Source: Mangrovihabitans endophyticus (GTDB lineage Bacteria > Actinomycetota > Actinomycetes > Mycobacteriales > Micromonosporaceae). Taken from it: a stretch of DNA of 64,000 nucleotides. Shown here in pieces: positions 37,571 through 46,353 of this stretch. The notes under the pieces are model-generated. The model saw only the letters and a list, made by a program, of their open reading frames with translations, did no database searches and was not told the origin of the DNA. The stretch's first letter is position 1. Each line of letters begins with the position of its first letter. The stretch spans positions 62,001 through 126,000 of the forward strand of contig NZ_BMMX01000009.1 in NCBI RefSeq assembly GCF_014646155.1, written 5' to 3'. A program made the translations under genes and the position numbers.

Positions 37571-38533
37571 ATGACATCCGTGGCCGAACAGACGTCCCGG
37601 GGCCGGACCGACGCTGCCTCCCGGGCCGGGGGCGCCCCGCGCCGGGCCGCCGGGTGGGCGCGCCGGGCTCCGCTGCTCCCCGCGCTCATCTTCATGATCG
37701 TGGTGACCCAGTTGCCGTTCGTGGCCACGCTGGTGATCTCGTTCATGGACTGGAACGCCTACTATCCCGACGAGCGCGGGTTCGCCGGGGTGGACAACTT
37801 CCGGCGGGTCTTCACCGACATCAACATGCGCGAGGCGGTGTGGACCACCATCCTGCTGACCGCCGGTGTGGTGCTGATCAGCCTGCTGCTCGGGCTGGGC
37901 ATCGCGCTGCTGCTGGACCGCAAGTTCCGCGGGCGCGGCGCGGTCCGCACCATGATGATCGCGCCGTTCCTGGTGGTGCCGGTGGCCGCGGCCCTGCTCT
38001 GGAAGCACGCCCTGTACAACCCGGAATACGGGCTGTTCAACGGTGCCCTCACCGGGGTGTGGAACCTGTTCGGCGCGGACCGGCCGCCGCAACCGGACTG
38101 GATCAGCACCATGCCGCTGTGGGCGGTCATCTTCGCGCTGGTCTGGCAGTGGACCCCGTTCATGATGCTGATCCTGCTGGCCGGGCTGCAGGGACGCCCG
38201 CTGGATGTGGTGGAGGCGGCCCGCATCGACGGGGCGAACACCTGGCAGATCTTCCGCACCATGACGCTGCCGCACCTGCGGCAGTACCTGGAACTGGGTG
38301 CGCTGCTCGGGTCGATCTACATCGTGCAGAACTTCGACGCGGTCTTCACCATCACCTCCGGCGGCCTGGGCACCGCGAACCTGCCCTACACGATCTACAC
38401 CATCTTCTACAACGCCCACGACTACGGCCGTGCCTCGGCGGCGGCCGTCGTGGTGGTCATCGGCACGATCATCATCGCGACCTTCGCGCTGCGGACCGTG
38501 TCGTCGCTGTTCAAGCAGGAGCCCGGGCGATGA
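37571..38533 (+). CDS. Sugar ABC transporter permease (MalF-like)
   Basis: A 320-residue inner-membrane protein with six predicted helices and the coupling EAA loop VVEAARIDGANTWQIFRTMTLPHL that contacts the ATPase. It starts at an ATG 7 bp after the binding-protein stop. Forms a heterodimer with the following permease. Confidence 0.92.
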   Translation: MTSVAEQTSRGRTDAASRAGGAPRRAAGWARRAPLLPALIFMIVVTQLPFVATLVISFMDWNAYYPDERGFAGVDNFRRVFTDINMREAVWTTILLTAGVVLISLLLGLGIALLLDRKFRGRGAVRTMMIAPFLVVPVAAALLWKHALYNPEYGLFNGALTGVWNLFGADRPPQPDWISTMPLWAVIFALVWQWTPFMMLILLAGLQGRPLDVVEAARIDGANTWQIFRTMTLPHLRQYLELGALLGSIYIVQNFDAVFTITSGGLGTANLPYTIYTIFYNAHDYGRASAAAVVVVIGTIIIATFALRTVSSLFKQEPGR

Positions 38534-38546
38534 GTGGAGGACCAGC

Positions 38547-39431
38547 ATGAGTGTCACCGAGACCGGGCCCGTGACCGCCACCCGCGGCGAGCGCGGCGAG
38601 CGGATCCACCATCGCCGGGACCGGGCCGGCGTGTGGTTCTCCCTGCTCGCCTGGGTGGTCGGCATCCTGTTCGTGCTGCCGGTGCTGTGGATGGTGCTGA
38701 CGTCCTTGCACAGCGAGGCGGACGCCGCGACCAACCCGCCGTCGGTGTTCGCGCCGGTCACCCTGGAGGGCTACCGGGAGTTCTTCACCGCGGGCGCCAG
38801 TCCGTGGCCGCCGCTGCTGAACTCGCTCACCGCGAGCATCGTGTCCACCGCGCTGGTGCTGCTGTTGTCCATCCCGGCCGCGTACGCGCTGTCCATCCGT
38901 GCGGTGAAACGCTGGACCGACGTGCTGTTCTTCTTCCTGTCCACCAAGATGCTGCCGGTGGTGGCCGGGCTGCTGCCGATCTACCTGTTCGCGCAGAACA
39001 CCGGCCTGCTGGACAACATCTGGCTGCTGATCCTGTTCTACACGTCGATGAACCTGCCGATCGCGGTGTGGATGATGCGCTCGTTCCTGTCCGAGGTGCC
39101 GGTGGAGATGCTGGAGGCGGCGGCGGTGGACGGCGCCGGGCTCGGCCGGATCATGCGGGCCGTGATCGCTCCGGTGGTCATGCCGGGGATCGCCGCCACC
39201 GCGCTGATCTGCTTCATCTTTAGCTGGAACGAGCTGCTGTTCGCCCGGGTGCTGACGGCGACCGTGGCGGAGACCGCACCGGTGTTCCTGACCAGTTTCG
39301 TGACCAGCCAGGGGCTGTTCCTGGCGCAGTTGTGCGCCGCCGCGTTCGTGGTGTCGCTGCCGGTGCTGGTGGCCGGGTTCGCCGCCCAGGACAAGCTCGT
39401 TCAGGGCCTGTCCCTGGGCAGCGTGAAGTAG
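38547..39431 (+). CDS. Sugar ABC transporter permease (MalG-like)
   Basis: A 294-residue inner-membrane protein with six predicted helices and the EAA loop [24 protein letters not shown]. The ATG at 38547 follows GTGGAGG, 14 bp after the previous stop. Second half of the transmembrane channel. Confidence 0.92.
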   Translation: MSVTETGPVTATRGERGERIHHRRDRAGVWFSLLAWVVGILFVLPVLWMVLTSLHSEADAATNPPSVFAPVTLEGYREFFTAGASPWPPLLNSLTASIVSTALVLLLSIPAAYALSIRAVKRWTDVLFFFLSTKMLPVVAGLLPIYLFAQNTGLLDNIWLLILFYTSMNLPIAVWMMRSFLSEVPVEMLEAAAVDGAGLGRIMRAVIAPVVMPGIAATALICFIFSWNELLFARVLTATVAETAPVFLTSFVTSQGLFLAQLCAAAFVVSLPVLVAGFAAQDKLVQGLSLGSVK

Positions 39432-39508
39432 TCTCCGAATCAAGATCCACGCGGCCGGCCTCGCGGATGGCGGGGCTGGCCGTCTCCGTGCTGAGCTGGA
39501 GGAACACC

Positions 39509-40555
39509 ATGGCGACCATGACGGGTGTGATGTTGCCCGGAGACCGCACGGTGCGGCACGTGGAGCGGGAGGTGCCGCAGCCCGGCCCCGGCCAGGTGCT
39601 GCTCGCGGTCAAGGCGTCCAGCATCTGCGGCAGCGACATCCGGGCGATCTACCGCGAGCACCTGGGACACGGCCCGGAGGCGTACCAGAACGTGATCGCC
39701 GGGCACGAGCCGGCCGGCCAGGTCGTCGCGGTGGGTCCGGGCTGCCGCCGGCTCGCCGAGGGGGACCGGGTCGCGGTCTACCACATCGCCGGCTGCGGGG
39801 TGTGCGACGAGTGCCGGGCCGGATACATGATCGGTTGCACGTCGCCGCACCGCGCCGCGTACGGCTGGCAGCGCGACGGCGGCCACGCACCGTACCTGCT
39901 CGCCGAGGAACGCACCTGCCTGCCGTTGCCGGAGCCGCTGTCATACCTGGACGGGGCGCTGGTGTCCTGCGGGTTCGGCACCGCGTACGAGTCGCTGCTG
40001 CGCCTGCGGGTCTCCGGCCGTGACGCCCTGCTGGTCACCGGGCTGGGGCCGGTCGGGCTGGCGGCGGCGATGCTGGGGCGGGCGCTGGGCGCCGGGCCGG
40101 TGATCGGCACCGACATCGCGCCCGAGCGGCTGGCGGTGGCCCGCCGGCTGGGCCTGGTCGACCACGCGGTGCCGGCCGGTGACGGCGCGGCCGAGGCGAT
40201 CGCGGAACTGACCGGCGGTCAGGGGTGCTCGGCGTCGGTGGACTGCTCCGGCAGCGCCGCCGCGCGGCTGCTCGCGCTGCGCAGCACCCGCACCTGGGGC
40301 CGGTGCGCGTTCGTGGGGGAGGGCGGCCAGGTGACGCTGGACGTGTCGCAGGAGCTGATCCACCGCCAGATCACCCTGCACGGGTCGTGGGTGACCTCAC
40401 TGCGGCACATGTCCGAGCTGCTGGAGAACCTGGTCCGCTGGGAGCTGCGCCCGGACGTCACGGTGACCGACCGGTTTGCGCTGGCCGACGCCGGCCGGGC
40501 GTACGAACTGGCGGACGCGGGCACCGCGGGCAAGATCGCCATCGTCGCCGGCTGA
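39509..40555 (+). CDS. Zinc-dependent alcohol/polyol dehydrogenase
   Basis: A 348-residue medium-chain dehydrogenase. The catalytic zinc ligands lie in SSICGSDI and GHEPAG. The structural zinc site is [15 protein letters not shown]. The cofactor fold is [19 protein letters not shown]. It oxidises a secondary alcohol of a sugar or polyol with NAD(P). The ATG at 39509 is preceded by GGAGG. Position at the end of the binding protein-permease operon suggests it oxidises the transported polyol; the substrate is not defined. Confidence 0.88.
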   Translation: MATMTGVMLPGDRTVRHVEREVPQPGPGQVLLAVKASSICGSDIRAIYREHLGHGPEAYQNVIAGHEPAGQVVAVGPGCRRLAEGDRVAVYHIAGCGVCDECRAGYMIGCTSPHRAAYGWQRDGGHAPYLLAEERTCLPLPEPLSYLDGALVSCGFGTAYESLLRLRVSGRDALLVTGLGPVGLAAAMLGRALGAGPVIGTDIAPERLAVARRLGLVDHAVPAGDGAAEAIAELTGGQGCSASVDCSGSAAARLLALRSTRTWGRCAFVGEGGQVTLDVSQELIHRQITLHGSWVTSLRHMSELLENLVRWELRPDVTVTDRFALADAGRAYELADAGTAGKIAIVAG

Positions 40556-40622
40556 CGGGCGCGGCATGAGAAATCCGTCGATCGGCGGGAACCGTAGGGG
40601 CCGGGCCACCGTCGTAGCCCCC

Positions 40623-41513
40623 ATGACTGTGATCCGCGGCATCTGGACAGCCGCCGCTGCGATGACCCTGTTCCTGATCACCGCCTGCGCCAACGGCACC
40701 CCCACCGGGGCGTCCGGCAGCTCCAGCGCGGGCCCGAGTTCCGCACCCGCCGCGCCGGCCGGCGACGGGCTGGTTCTGCGGGTGACCCGGGCCGGCGGGT
40801 TCGTGCCCGCCGACGTGATGCTCGGCCGGCTGCCCGTGGTCAGCGTGTACGCCGACGGGCGAATCATCACCGAAGGACCGCAGATCGCCATCTATCCCGC
40901 CCCGGCGCTGCCCAACCTGCAGGTGCAGCAGGTCTCCCCGGAGACCGTCGACGCCCTGGTGAAGCAGGCGCTGGACGCAGGGGTGCGCTCCGGTGACGCG
41001 TTCGGCAAGCCGGGCATGGCCGACGCGCCGACCACGGTGGTCACGGTGGTCACCGGCGGCACCACCTACTCGGTGTCGGTGGTCGGCCTGGGCGAGGCGT
41101 CCCCGGACGACCCGCGGTTGTCCGACGCCGAGAAGAAGGCCCGCGCCAAGCTGTCGGAGTTCATCGGCAAGCTGACCGGGCTGCCCGGCGCCAAGGGACT
41201 GCCGGAGCCGCAGCCGTACCGGGCCGATGCGGTGGCGGCGCTCGCCGGGCCGTACCAGACGCCGGCCGCCAGCGAGCTGCCCAGCCCCCCGCCCGCGATC
41301 ACCTGGCCGGGGCCGGAACTGCCCGGTGACACGCTGCCCAGCGGGCGCCCGTGCGTGGCCGCGACCGGCGCCCAGGCGGACGCCGTGCTGGCCGCGGCCA
41401 AGGACGCCAAGGCCACCACGCCGTGGGTCTCCGGCGGGGAGAAGTACCAGGTGACGCTGCGGCCCCTGCTGCCGGACGAGACCGGCTGCGGCGATCTCGC
41501 GGGCACCCGGTGA
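40623..41513 (+). CDS. Hypothetical lipoprotein
   Basis: A 296-residue exported protein with a lipobox LITAC (Cys22) and a Ser/Ala/Pro linker, followed by a beta-rich conserved region (LVLRVTRAGGFVPADVMLGRLPVVSVYADGRIITEG...) common in Micromonosporaceae genomes. No catalytic motif. The ATG at 40623 gives a standard lipoprotein signal; an upstream ATG at 40566 would add 19 residues and spoil it. Ends 114 bp before the convergent FKBP gene. Confidence 0.75.
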   Translation: MTVIRGIWTAAAAMTLFLITACANGTPTGASGSSSAGPSSAPAAPAGDGLVLRVTRAGGFVPADVMLGRLPVVSVYADGRIITEGPQIAIYPAPALPNLQVQQVSPETVDALVKQALDAGVRSGDAFGKPGMADAPTTVVTVVTGGTTYSVSVVGLGEASPDDPRLSDAEKKARAKLSEFIGKLTGLPGAKGLPEPQPYRADAVAALAGPYQTPAASELPSPPPAITWPGPELPGDTLPSGRPCVAATGAQADAVLAAAKDAKATTPWVSGGEKYQVTLRPLLPDETGCGDLAGTR

Positions 41514-41572
41514 CCCCGCTCGGCGACCCGTTCGGGGATCCGTCCGGCCGCGGGCGTCCACGGCCGGGCCCG

Positions 41573-41620
41573 GTGCCCGCCCGTCCGCAGGGCCTGGTGC
41601 CCTGCCGGACGGGCGGGCAC
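41573..41620. terminator. Long bidirectional terminator
   Basis: A stem of 21 bases (GTGCCCGCCCGTCCG and CAGGGC arms) broken by one bulged G, with a five-base loop CTGGT, between convergent lipoprotein and FKBP genes. Confidence 0.75.
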
Positions 41621-41627
41621 CCGCGGC

Positions 41628-41996
41628 TCAGCGCACGCCGAGCAGATCCACCACGAAGATGAGCGTCTCGTTCGGCTTGATGACACCTCCGGCGCCCTGC
41701 GCGCCGTAGCCCAGCGCCGGGGGGATGGTCAGCTTGCGGCGGCCCCCGACGCGCATGCCGGTCACCCCACGGTCCCAGCCCGCGATGACCTGACCCGCGC
41801 CCAGGGAGAACTCCAGCGGCTGGTTGCGGTTGTACGACGCGTCGAACTCGGCGCCGGTGGAATGCGCGACACCCACATAGTGCACGGCGACGGAACTGCC
41901 CGGCTTCGCCTCGTCTCCGTCACCGACGGTGATGTCCTCGATCAGCAGTTCGGCGGGCGGCTCCGCGGCGATGGGTCCGACGTCCGGCTTGGTCAT
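41628..41996 (-). CDS. FKBP-type peptidyl-prolyl isomerase
   Basis: A 122-residue single FKBP domain catalysing cis-trans isomerisation of prolyl bonds. Active-site residues are visible in VAVHYVGV, EFDASYNRNQPLEFSLGAGQVIAGWDRGVTGMRVGGRR and IPPALGYGAQGAGGVIKPNETLIFVVDLL. No signal peptide, so cytoplasmic. The ATG at 41996 follows AGGAAGGA. Confidence 0.95.
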   Translation of the reverse strand: MTKPDVGPIAAEPPAELLIEDITVGDGDEAKPGSSVAVHYVGVAHSTGAEFDASYNRNQPLEFSLGAGQVIAGWDRGVTGMRVGGRRKLTIPPALGYGAQGAGGVIKPNETLIFVVDLLGVR

Positions 41997-42201
41997 ACTC
42001 GATCCTTCCTCATCAAGCGGCCCGCACGCCCCTGTCGGCGAGCGGGCCGTGGGTCATGCAATCACAGCACGGTGCCCGAACGGGCATCACCGCGCGCGCG
42101 GGTGAACGACCCGCCCTCGCAGTCCGTACCGTCTCCGCGGGGGTCCGGCACGCCGCGGCCCCGACCGCACCGCCGCGCCAGGACCACCCGAGGAGACCAG
42201 C

Positions 42202-43152
42202 ATGACCGTCGTACGCCGGACCGCCGCCGCGCTGGCCGCCGGTGGTCTCGCCGCCGCGGCGGGTCTCCCGGGCGCCGCCCCGGCGTCCGCGCACGGCGCC
42301 ACCACCACCCCGCTGAGCCGCACCGCGGCCTGCGCGGCGGGAGGCGACAAAGCCGGCTCGGCGGCGTGCCGCGCCGCGCTGGCCGCCAATGGGCGCCCGT
42401 TCGGCGACTTCGACAACCTGCGGGTGCCCGGCGTGGCCGGCAAGGACCGGCAGTACATCCGGGACGGCCACCTGTGCAGCGCGGACCTGCCCGAGTTCGC
42501 CGGCCTCGACCTCGCCCGGACCGACTGGCCGTCCACCACGCTCACCGCCGGCGGGAAGCTGACCGTGCGGTACCGCACCACCATCCCGCACGAGGGCACC
42601 TTCCGGGTCTATCTGACACGGCAGGGTTACGACCCGGCGCAGGCGCTGAGCTGGGCCGACCTGGACACCGACCCGCTGATCACGGCGACCGACCCGCCGC
42701 TGCGCTCCGGCGCCTACCGGATGAGCGGCACGCTGCCGGCCGGCCGCACCGGGCATCACCTGCTCTACGTGGTGTGGCAGAACTCCAGCACCCCGGACAC
42801 CTACTATTCGTGCTCCGACCTGGTGCTGCGGGCGCCCGAACCGTCGCCGTCGCGCACCACGGCGGCGTCCCCGTCGCCCGAGCTCGCGACCGACTCCGCC
42901 GTGGGCGGCCCGGCGTCGCGCTCGCCGGAACCCGGGGCGGTGGCGGTGCCGCCGCAGACCCGTGACCCGCAGGACACCGCCGCCACACAGACGTGGCTGG
43001 CCCGCTCCGCCGGCGACGACCGGGCCGACCTCGGGCGCCAGCTCGTCGCCGCCGCCCTGGTGGTGCTGTGCGGCGTCACCGCCGCGATGGCGATGCTGCG
43101 GATGCGGCGCGCCCGCGCCGCCCGTGGCCCGCGGCATTTCGGCGGCCGCTGA
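42202..43152 (+). CDS. AA10-type lytic polysaccharide monooxygenase with C-terminal membrane anchor
   Basis: A 316-residue exported protein. The signal peptide ends APASA; His31 becomes the first mature residue and His130 (TTIPHEGTFRVYLTRQGYDP) completes a copper histidine brace. Instead of a binding module, a Ser/Pro-rich linker (about 212-275) leads to a single transmembrane helix (about 282-302) and a basic tail. So it is anchored to the membrane, unlike the secreted LPMO at 17408. The ATG at 42202 follows GAGGAG. A role on the cell's own envelope is possible. Confidence 0.85.
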   Translation: MTVVRRTAAALAAGGLAAAAGLPGAAPASAHGATTTPLSRTAACAAGGDKAGSAACRAALAANGRPFGDFDNLRVPGVAGKDRQYIRDGHLCSADLPEFAGLDLARTDWPSTTLTAGGKLTVRYRTTIPHEGTFRVYLTRQGYDPAQALSWADLDTDPLITATDPPLRSGAYRMSGTLPAGRTGHHLLYVVWQNSSTPDTYYSCSDLVLRAPEPSPSRTTAASPSPELATDSAVGGPASRSPEPGAVAVPPQTRDPQDTAATQTWLARSAGDDRADLGRQLVAAALVVLCGVTAAMAMLRMRRARAARGPRHFGGR

Positions 43153-43196
43153 ACCCGCGCCGCGCGGCGCTTGCCGCAACAGCATCGGATCTCGTT

Positions 43197-43222
43197 GAAC
43201 CGCAACGGATCGGCCTTCGTAC
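43197..43222 (+). promoter_or_regulatory. ECF-sigma-like promoter before the DUF4331 operon
   Basis: GAACC and CGTAC are separated by 16 bp, matching the GAAC-N16-CGTM pattern of many extracytoplasmic-function sigma factors. It ends 52 bp before the first gene of the operon. No sigma factor gene is in the window. The spacer 43153-43274 holds no gene. Confidence 0.5.
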
Positions 43223-43274
43223 TGATGGGCGTCGACGACACCGAACGCTCTGAAACCTCGACGAAAGGCCGAGC

Positions 43275-43553
43275 ATGAGTCGTGTCCACTACGGCAACCG
43301 CCGCCGGACCGGCGGTCGCCTGAGCCGCCGCCGGGTCCTGGCCGTCGCCGCCACCGTCGGCGTCGGCGCCGCCACGGCCGGCGTCGCGGGCCTGAGCCTC
43401 GCCGGCGAGAACGGCTCCGCGGACGCCGAGCCGCTGGTGCTGTCCCTGCGCGACGCCGGGAAAGGCACCTTCGACCTGTTCTCCGGCGGATCGAAGGTGA
43501 CGATCACCGACAAGGACCTCGCCGCCCGCCTGCTCGAAGCCGCCCGCGGCTGA
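43275..43553 (+). CDS. Small exported protein with Tat-like signal
   Basis: A 92-residue protein: SRRRVLAVAATVGVGAATAGVAGLSLA (17-43) looks like a twin-arginine signal with hydrophobic core, followed by a short mature part. No known domain. GAAAGG precedes the ATG. First gene of a three-gene operon, 22 bp before the DUF4331 gene. Confidence 0.65.
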   Translation: MSRVHYGNRRRTGGRLSRRRVLAVAATVGVGAATAGVAGLSLAGENGSADAEPLVLSLRDAGKGTFDLFSGGSKVTITDKDLAARLLEAARG

Positions 43554-43575
43554 GCCGCCGAAAGGACCCCGACCC

Positions 43576-44970
43576 ATGTCTTCGCACCGTGAAGCGCCGG
43601 AGATCAGCAAGGATCCGGTCGCGGACAGCTCCGACCTGTACGCGTTCGTCAGCCCCGACAAGCCGGACACGGTCACCGTCATCGCCAACTACGTGCCGCT
43701 GCAGCCGCCGGCCAGCGGGCCTAACTTCTTCGAGTTCGGCGACGACGTCCTGTACGAGATCCACGTCGACTCCAACGGCGACGCCCGCCCCGACCTGACC
43801 TACCAGTTCCGCTTCCGCACCGAGCTGCGTAACGACCGGACCTTCCTCTACAACACCGGGCCGATCGAGTCGCTGGACTCGGAGAACTGGAACCGGCGGC
43901 AGTTCTACTCGGTCACCCGGGTCGACGCGACCGGCAAACACACCCTGCTGGCGAAGAACCTGCCGTGCCCGCCGTGCAACGTGGGGCCGCTGTCCATCCC
44001 GGACTACGACGGCCTGGCCGCCGACGCCGTGCACAAGCTGCCCGGCGGCGAGAAGGTGTTCGCCGGTCAGCGGGCCGACGCGTTCTTCGTCGACCTGGGC
44101 GCCATCTTCGACCTGGCCACGTTGCGTCCATTCCAGGACAAGCACCTGGTGGGACAGAAGCTGTTCAACTACGCCGGCAAGGCGGTCAACGCCACCGACC
44201 GCACCAATGTGCACAGCATCGCGATCCAGTTGCCGCTGCACGCCGTACGGCGCGACGGCAAGAAGAAGGTCCGCGGCCGCGACCCCGGCGCGGTGATCGG
44301 CGTGTGGACGTCGGCCGGCCGGCGGCAGGTGCAGGTCCGTCAGGGCGAGAAGTCCGGCGACGAGGTGCAGGTGGGCCCGCAGGTGCAGGTATCCCGGCTG
44401 GGCAACCCGCTGTTCAACGAGGTCATCGTGCCGATGGCGCAGAAGGACCGGTGGAACAGCCTGCCGCCGAGCGAGGACAAGCGGTTCGCCGAATTCGTCG
44501 AGCAACCCGAACTGGCCGGCCTGCTGCCGGTGCTCTATCCGGGCCTGTTCGACAACCTGGCCGCGCTGAACGACGCCGGCACACCGCGCGCCGACCTGCT
44601 CGCGATTCTGCTCACCGGCATCCCGGACGGGCTGATCGACAACTTCCAGAACAGCACCGGCACCACACAGGCGGACATGCTGCGGCTCAATACGGCCGTA
44701 CCGCCGTCCGACGAACCGAACCCGTTCGGCCTGCTCGGCGCCGACCTGGCCGGCTTCCCCAACGGGCGGCGCATCGTCGACGACGTGGTGTCCATCTCGC
44801 TGCGCGCCATCGCCGGCGCGACGGTGCCGCTGGTCGACGAGACGTTCACCCCCGACGACGCGGCGAGCCTGGTCGAGCAGGGACTGAGCATCAAGGACGT
44901 GAGCGCCAAACAGCTCAAGCACTTCCCCTACCTGGGCACCCCCTTCGACGGTTTCGGTAACCCGTCATGA
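43576..44970 (+). CDS. DUF4331 family protein
   Basis: A 464-residue protein with the characteristic opening SSHREAPEISKDPVADSSDLYAFVSPDKPDTV and later NPLFNEVIVPMAQKDRWN. DUF4331 proteins are widespread in actinobacteria and often encoded near ECF sigma factors or oxidative-stress genes; their biochemical role is unknown. No signal peptide is evident, so it is probably cytoplasmic or Tat-exported with the partner at 43275. The stop overlaps the next start (ATGA). Confidence 0.85.
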   Translation: MSSHREAPEISKDPVADSSDLYAFVSPDKPDTVTVIANYVPLQPPASGPNFFEFGDDVLYEIHVDSNGDARPDLTYQFRFRTELRNDRTFLYNTGPIESLDSENWNRRQFYSVTRVDATGKHTLLAKNLPCPPCNVGPLSIPDYDGLAADAVHKLPGGEKVFAGQRADAFFVDLGAIFDLATLRPFQDKHLVGQKLFNYAGKAVNATDRTNVHSIAIQLPLHAVRRDGKKKVRGRDPGAVIGVWTSAGRRQVQVRQGEKSGDEVQVGPQVQVSRLGNPLFNEVIVPMAQKDRWNSLPPSEDKRFAEFVEQPELAGLLPVLYPGLFDNLAALNDAGTPRADLLAILLTGIPDGLIDNFQNSTGTTQADMLRLNTAVPPSDEPNPFGLLGADLAGFPNGRRIVDDVVSISLRAIAGATVPLVDETFTPDDAASLVEQGLSIKDVSAKQLKHFPYLGTPFDGFGNPS

Positions 44971-45296
44971 GCCATCACACCTTCGCGCCCTCCGGTCAGG
45001 GCACCGTGGTGCTCAACATCGGCGCGGACATCGGCGCGCTGGTCATCCACACCCCCGGGCGGCTGCGCGGGCACGAGATCGAGGTGAGCCCGCGCGCCGA
45101 CGCCGGCCGGCGGACCCACGCCGCGGTGCGGGCCCGGTACGTCCGGTCGGGTGTGCGGTGGAGCGTGGTGCTGGACAGCCTGCACGCCGGCCGGTACGTG
45201 ATCTGGCGCGACCCGGCGACACCGCTGGCCGAGGTCGACGTGCGCGGCGGCGCGGTCACCGAGTTCGAATGGCCGGAGCGGGAACCGCACGACTGA
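44967..45296 (+). CDS. Conserved small protein, unknown function
   Basis: A 109-residue soluble protein with a beta-rich core (GTVVLNIGADIGALVIHTPGRLRGHEIEVSPR) and a second half rich in Val/Arg strands. It begins at an ATGA overlap with the DUF4331 stop, so translation is coupled. The pattern recurs in actinobacteria next to DUF4331 genes. No enzymatic motif. Confidence 0.7.
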   Translation: MSHHTFAPSGQGTVVLNIGADIGALVIHTPGRLRGHEIEVSPRADAGRRTHAAVRARYVRSGVRWSVVLDSLHAGRYVIWRDPATPLAEVDVRGGAVTEFEWPEREPHD

Positions 45297-45338
45297 CATC
45301 GGTCCGCGCTTCGCCCGTGCGGGACTACAGTGTGCGGC

Positions 45339-46328
45339 ATGCACGGGTCACCCGGCCCGGCGGCGCCCGGCGCCGGCCGCCAGGTCCTGCACACCACCGA
45401 TCCGGGGCAGGCGCAGGAGTTCTGCCGGAGTTTGTGCCTGCGGCCGGTGCGGATCCGGCCGCTCGGCGACGCCGCGGACTTCGCCTTCCGGGGCGACGTG
45501 GTGCGGCTGGGCGGTGTCACCGTCACCCGGATCGCCTGCGACGCCGACGCCTGCGTGTGGGTCGGTGAGGTGGGGGCGGCCTACCACGTGCTGGTGCCGC
45601 TGCACGGGACGATGCTGTCGCGTCACGGCGGCACCGAGGTGACCGCCGGACCACACCGGGCCGCCGTGCACCGGCCGGTGGGCGACGTCGAGGTGCGGCT
45701 CGCCGGGCAGTGCCGGCTGTTCAGCGTCCGGCTCGACCGCCCGGTGTTGGAACACGAGATGACCATGACGTTCGGGCGGCAGCTCGCCTCGCCGCTACCA
45801 TTGGGCGCGAGCTTCGACCTCACCGCCGGGCCGGGCCGCACCTGGGCGGCGCTGGTCCGGTTGCTGCACGCGGATCTGGCCGGAGCGGGTGACCCGGCGA
45901 CGGCCCCGATGGCTCGCCGGTGGCGCGCGCTGGTGCTGCGCGGGCTCGCCCTGACGGTGCCGTTCCCGTCCGCCGACCCGTCCGCCCCGGTCCGCGAATT
46001 GCGGCCCCGGCCGGTGAAACGCACCATGGACGCCATGCATGCGGCGCCGGCCCATCCGTTCACCGCCGCCGAGCTGGCCGGCATCGCCGGGGTGGGCGTC
46101 CGGGTGCTGCAGGAGTCGTTCCGCCGGCACGTCGGCATGCCACCGCTGGCGTACCTGCGACGGCTGCGCCTGGACGGCGTGCACGGCGAGCTGACCCGCT
46201 CGGAGCCGTGGCAGGCGAGCGTGAGCGAGGTGGCCTGCCGGTGGGGGTTCACCCATCTGGGACGGTTCGCGGGCGCCTACCGCGAGCGGTACGGGGTGTC
46301 GCCGTCGCACACCCTGCACGATCACTGA
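45339..46328 (+). CDS. AraC-family transcriptional regulator
   Basis: A 329-residue regulator: an N-terminal cupin-like/AraC-binding domain (about 1-200) and a C-terminal double helix-turn-helix (FTAAELAGIAGVGVRVLQESFRRHVGMPPLAYLRRLRL; VSEVACRWGFTHLGRFAGAYRERYGVSPS). The ATG at 45339 is seven bases after TACAGT, consistent with a leaderless message. Its target may be the upstream DUF4331 operon. Effector unknown. Confidence 0.85.
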   Translation: MHGSPGPAAPGAGRQVLHTTDPGQAQEFCRSLCLRPVRIRPLGDAADFAFRGDVVRLGGVTVTRIACDADACVWVGEVGAAYHVLVPLHGTMLSRHGGTEVTAGPHRAAVHRPVGDVEVRLAGQCRLFSVRLDRPVLEHEMTMTFGRQLASPLPLGASFDLTAGPGRTWAALVRLLHADLAGAGDPATAPMARRWRALVLRGLALTVPFPSADPSAPVRELRPRPVKRTMDAMHAAPAHPFTAAELAGIAGVGVRVLQESFRRHVGMPPLAYLRRLRLDGVHGELTRSEPWQASVSEVACRWGFTHLGRFAGAYRERYGVSPSHTLHDH

Positions 46329-46353
46329 GCGTGCGGGCCGGTAGCCTCGACGG

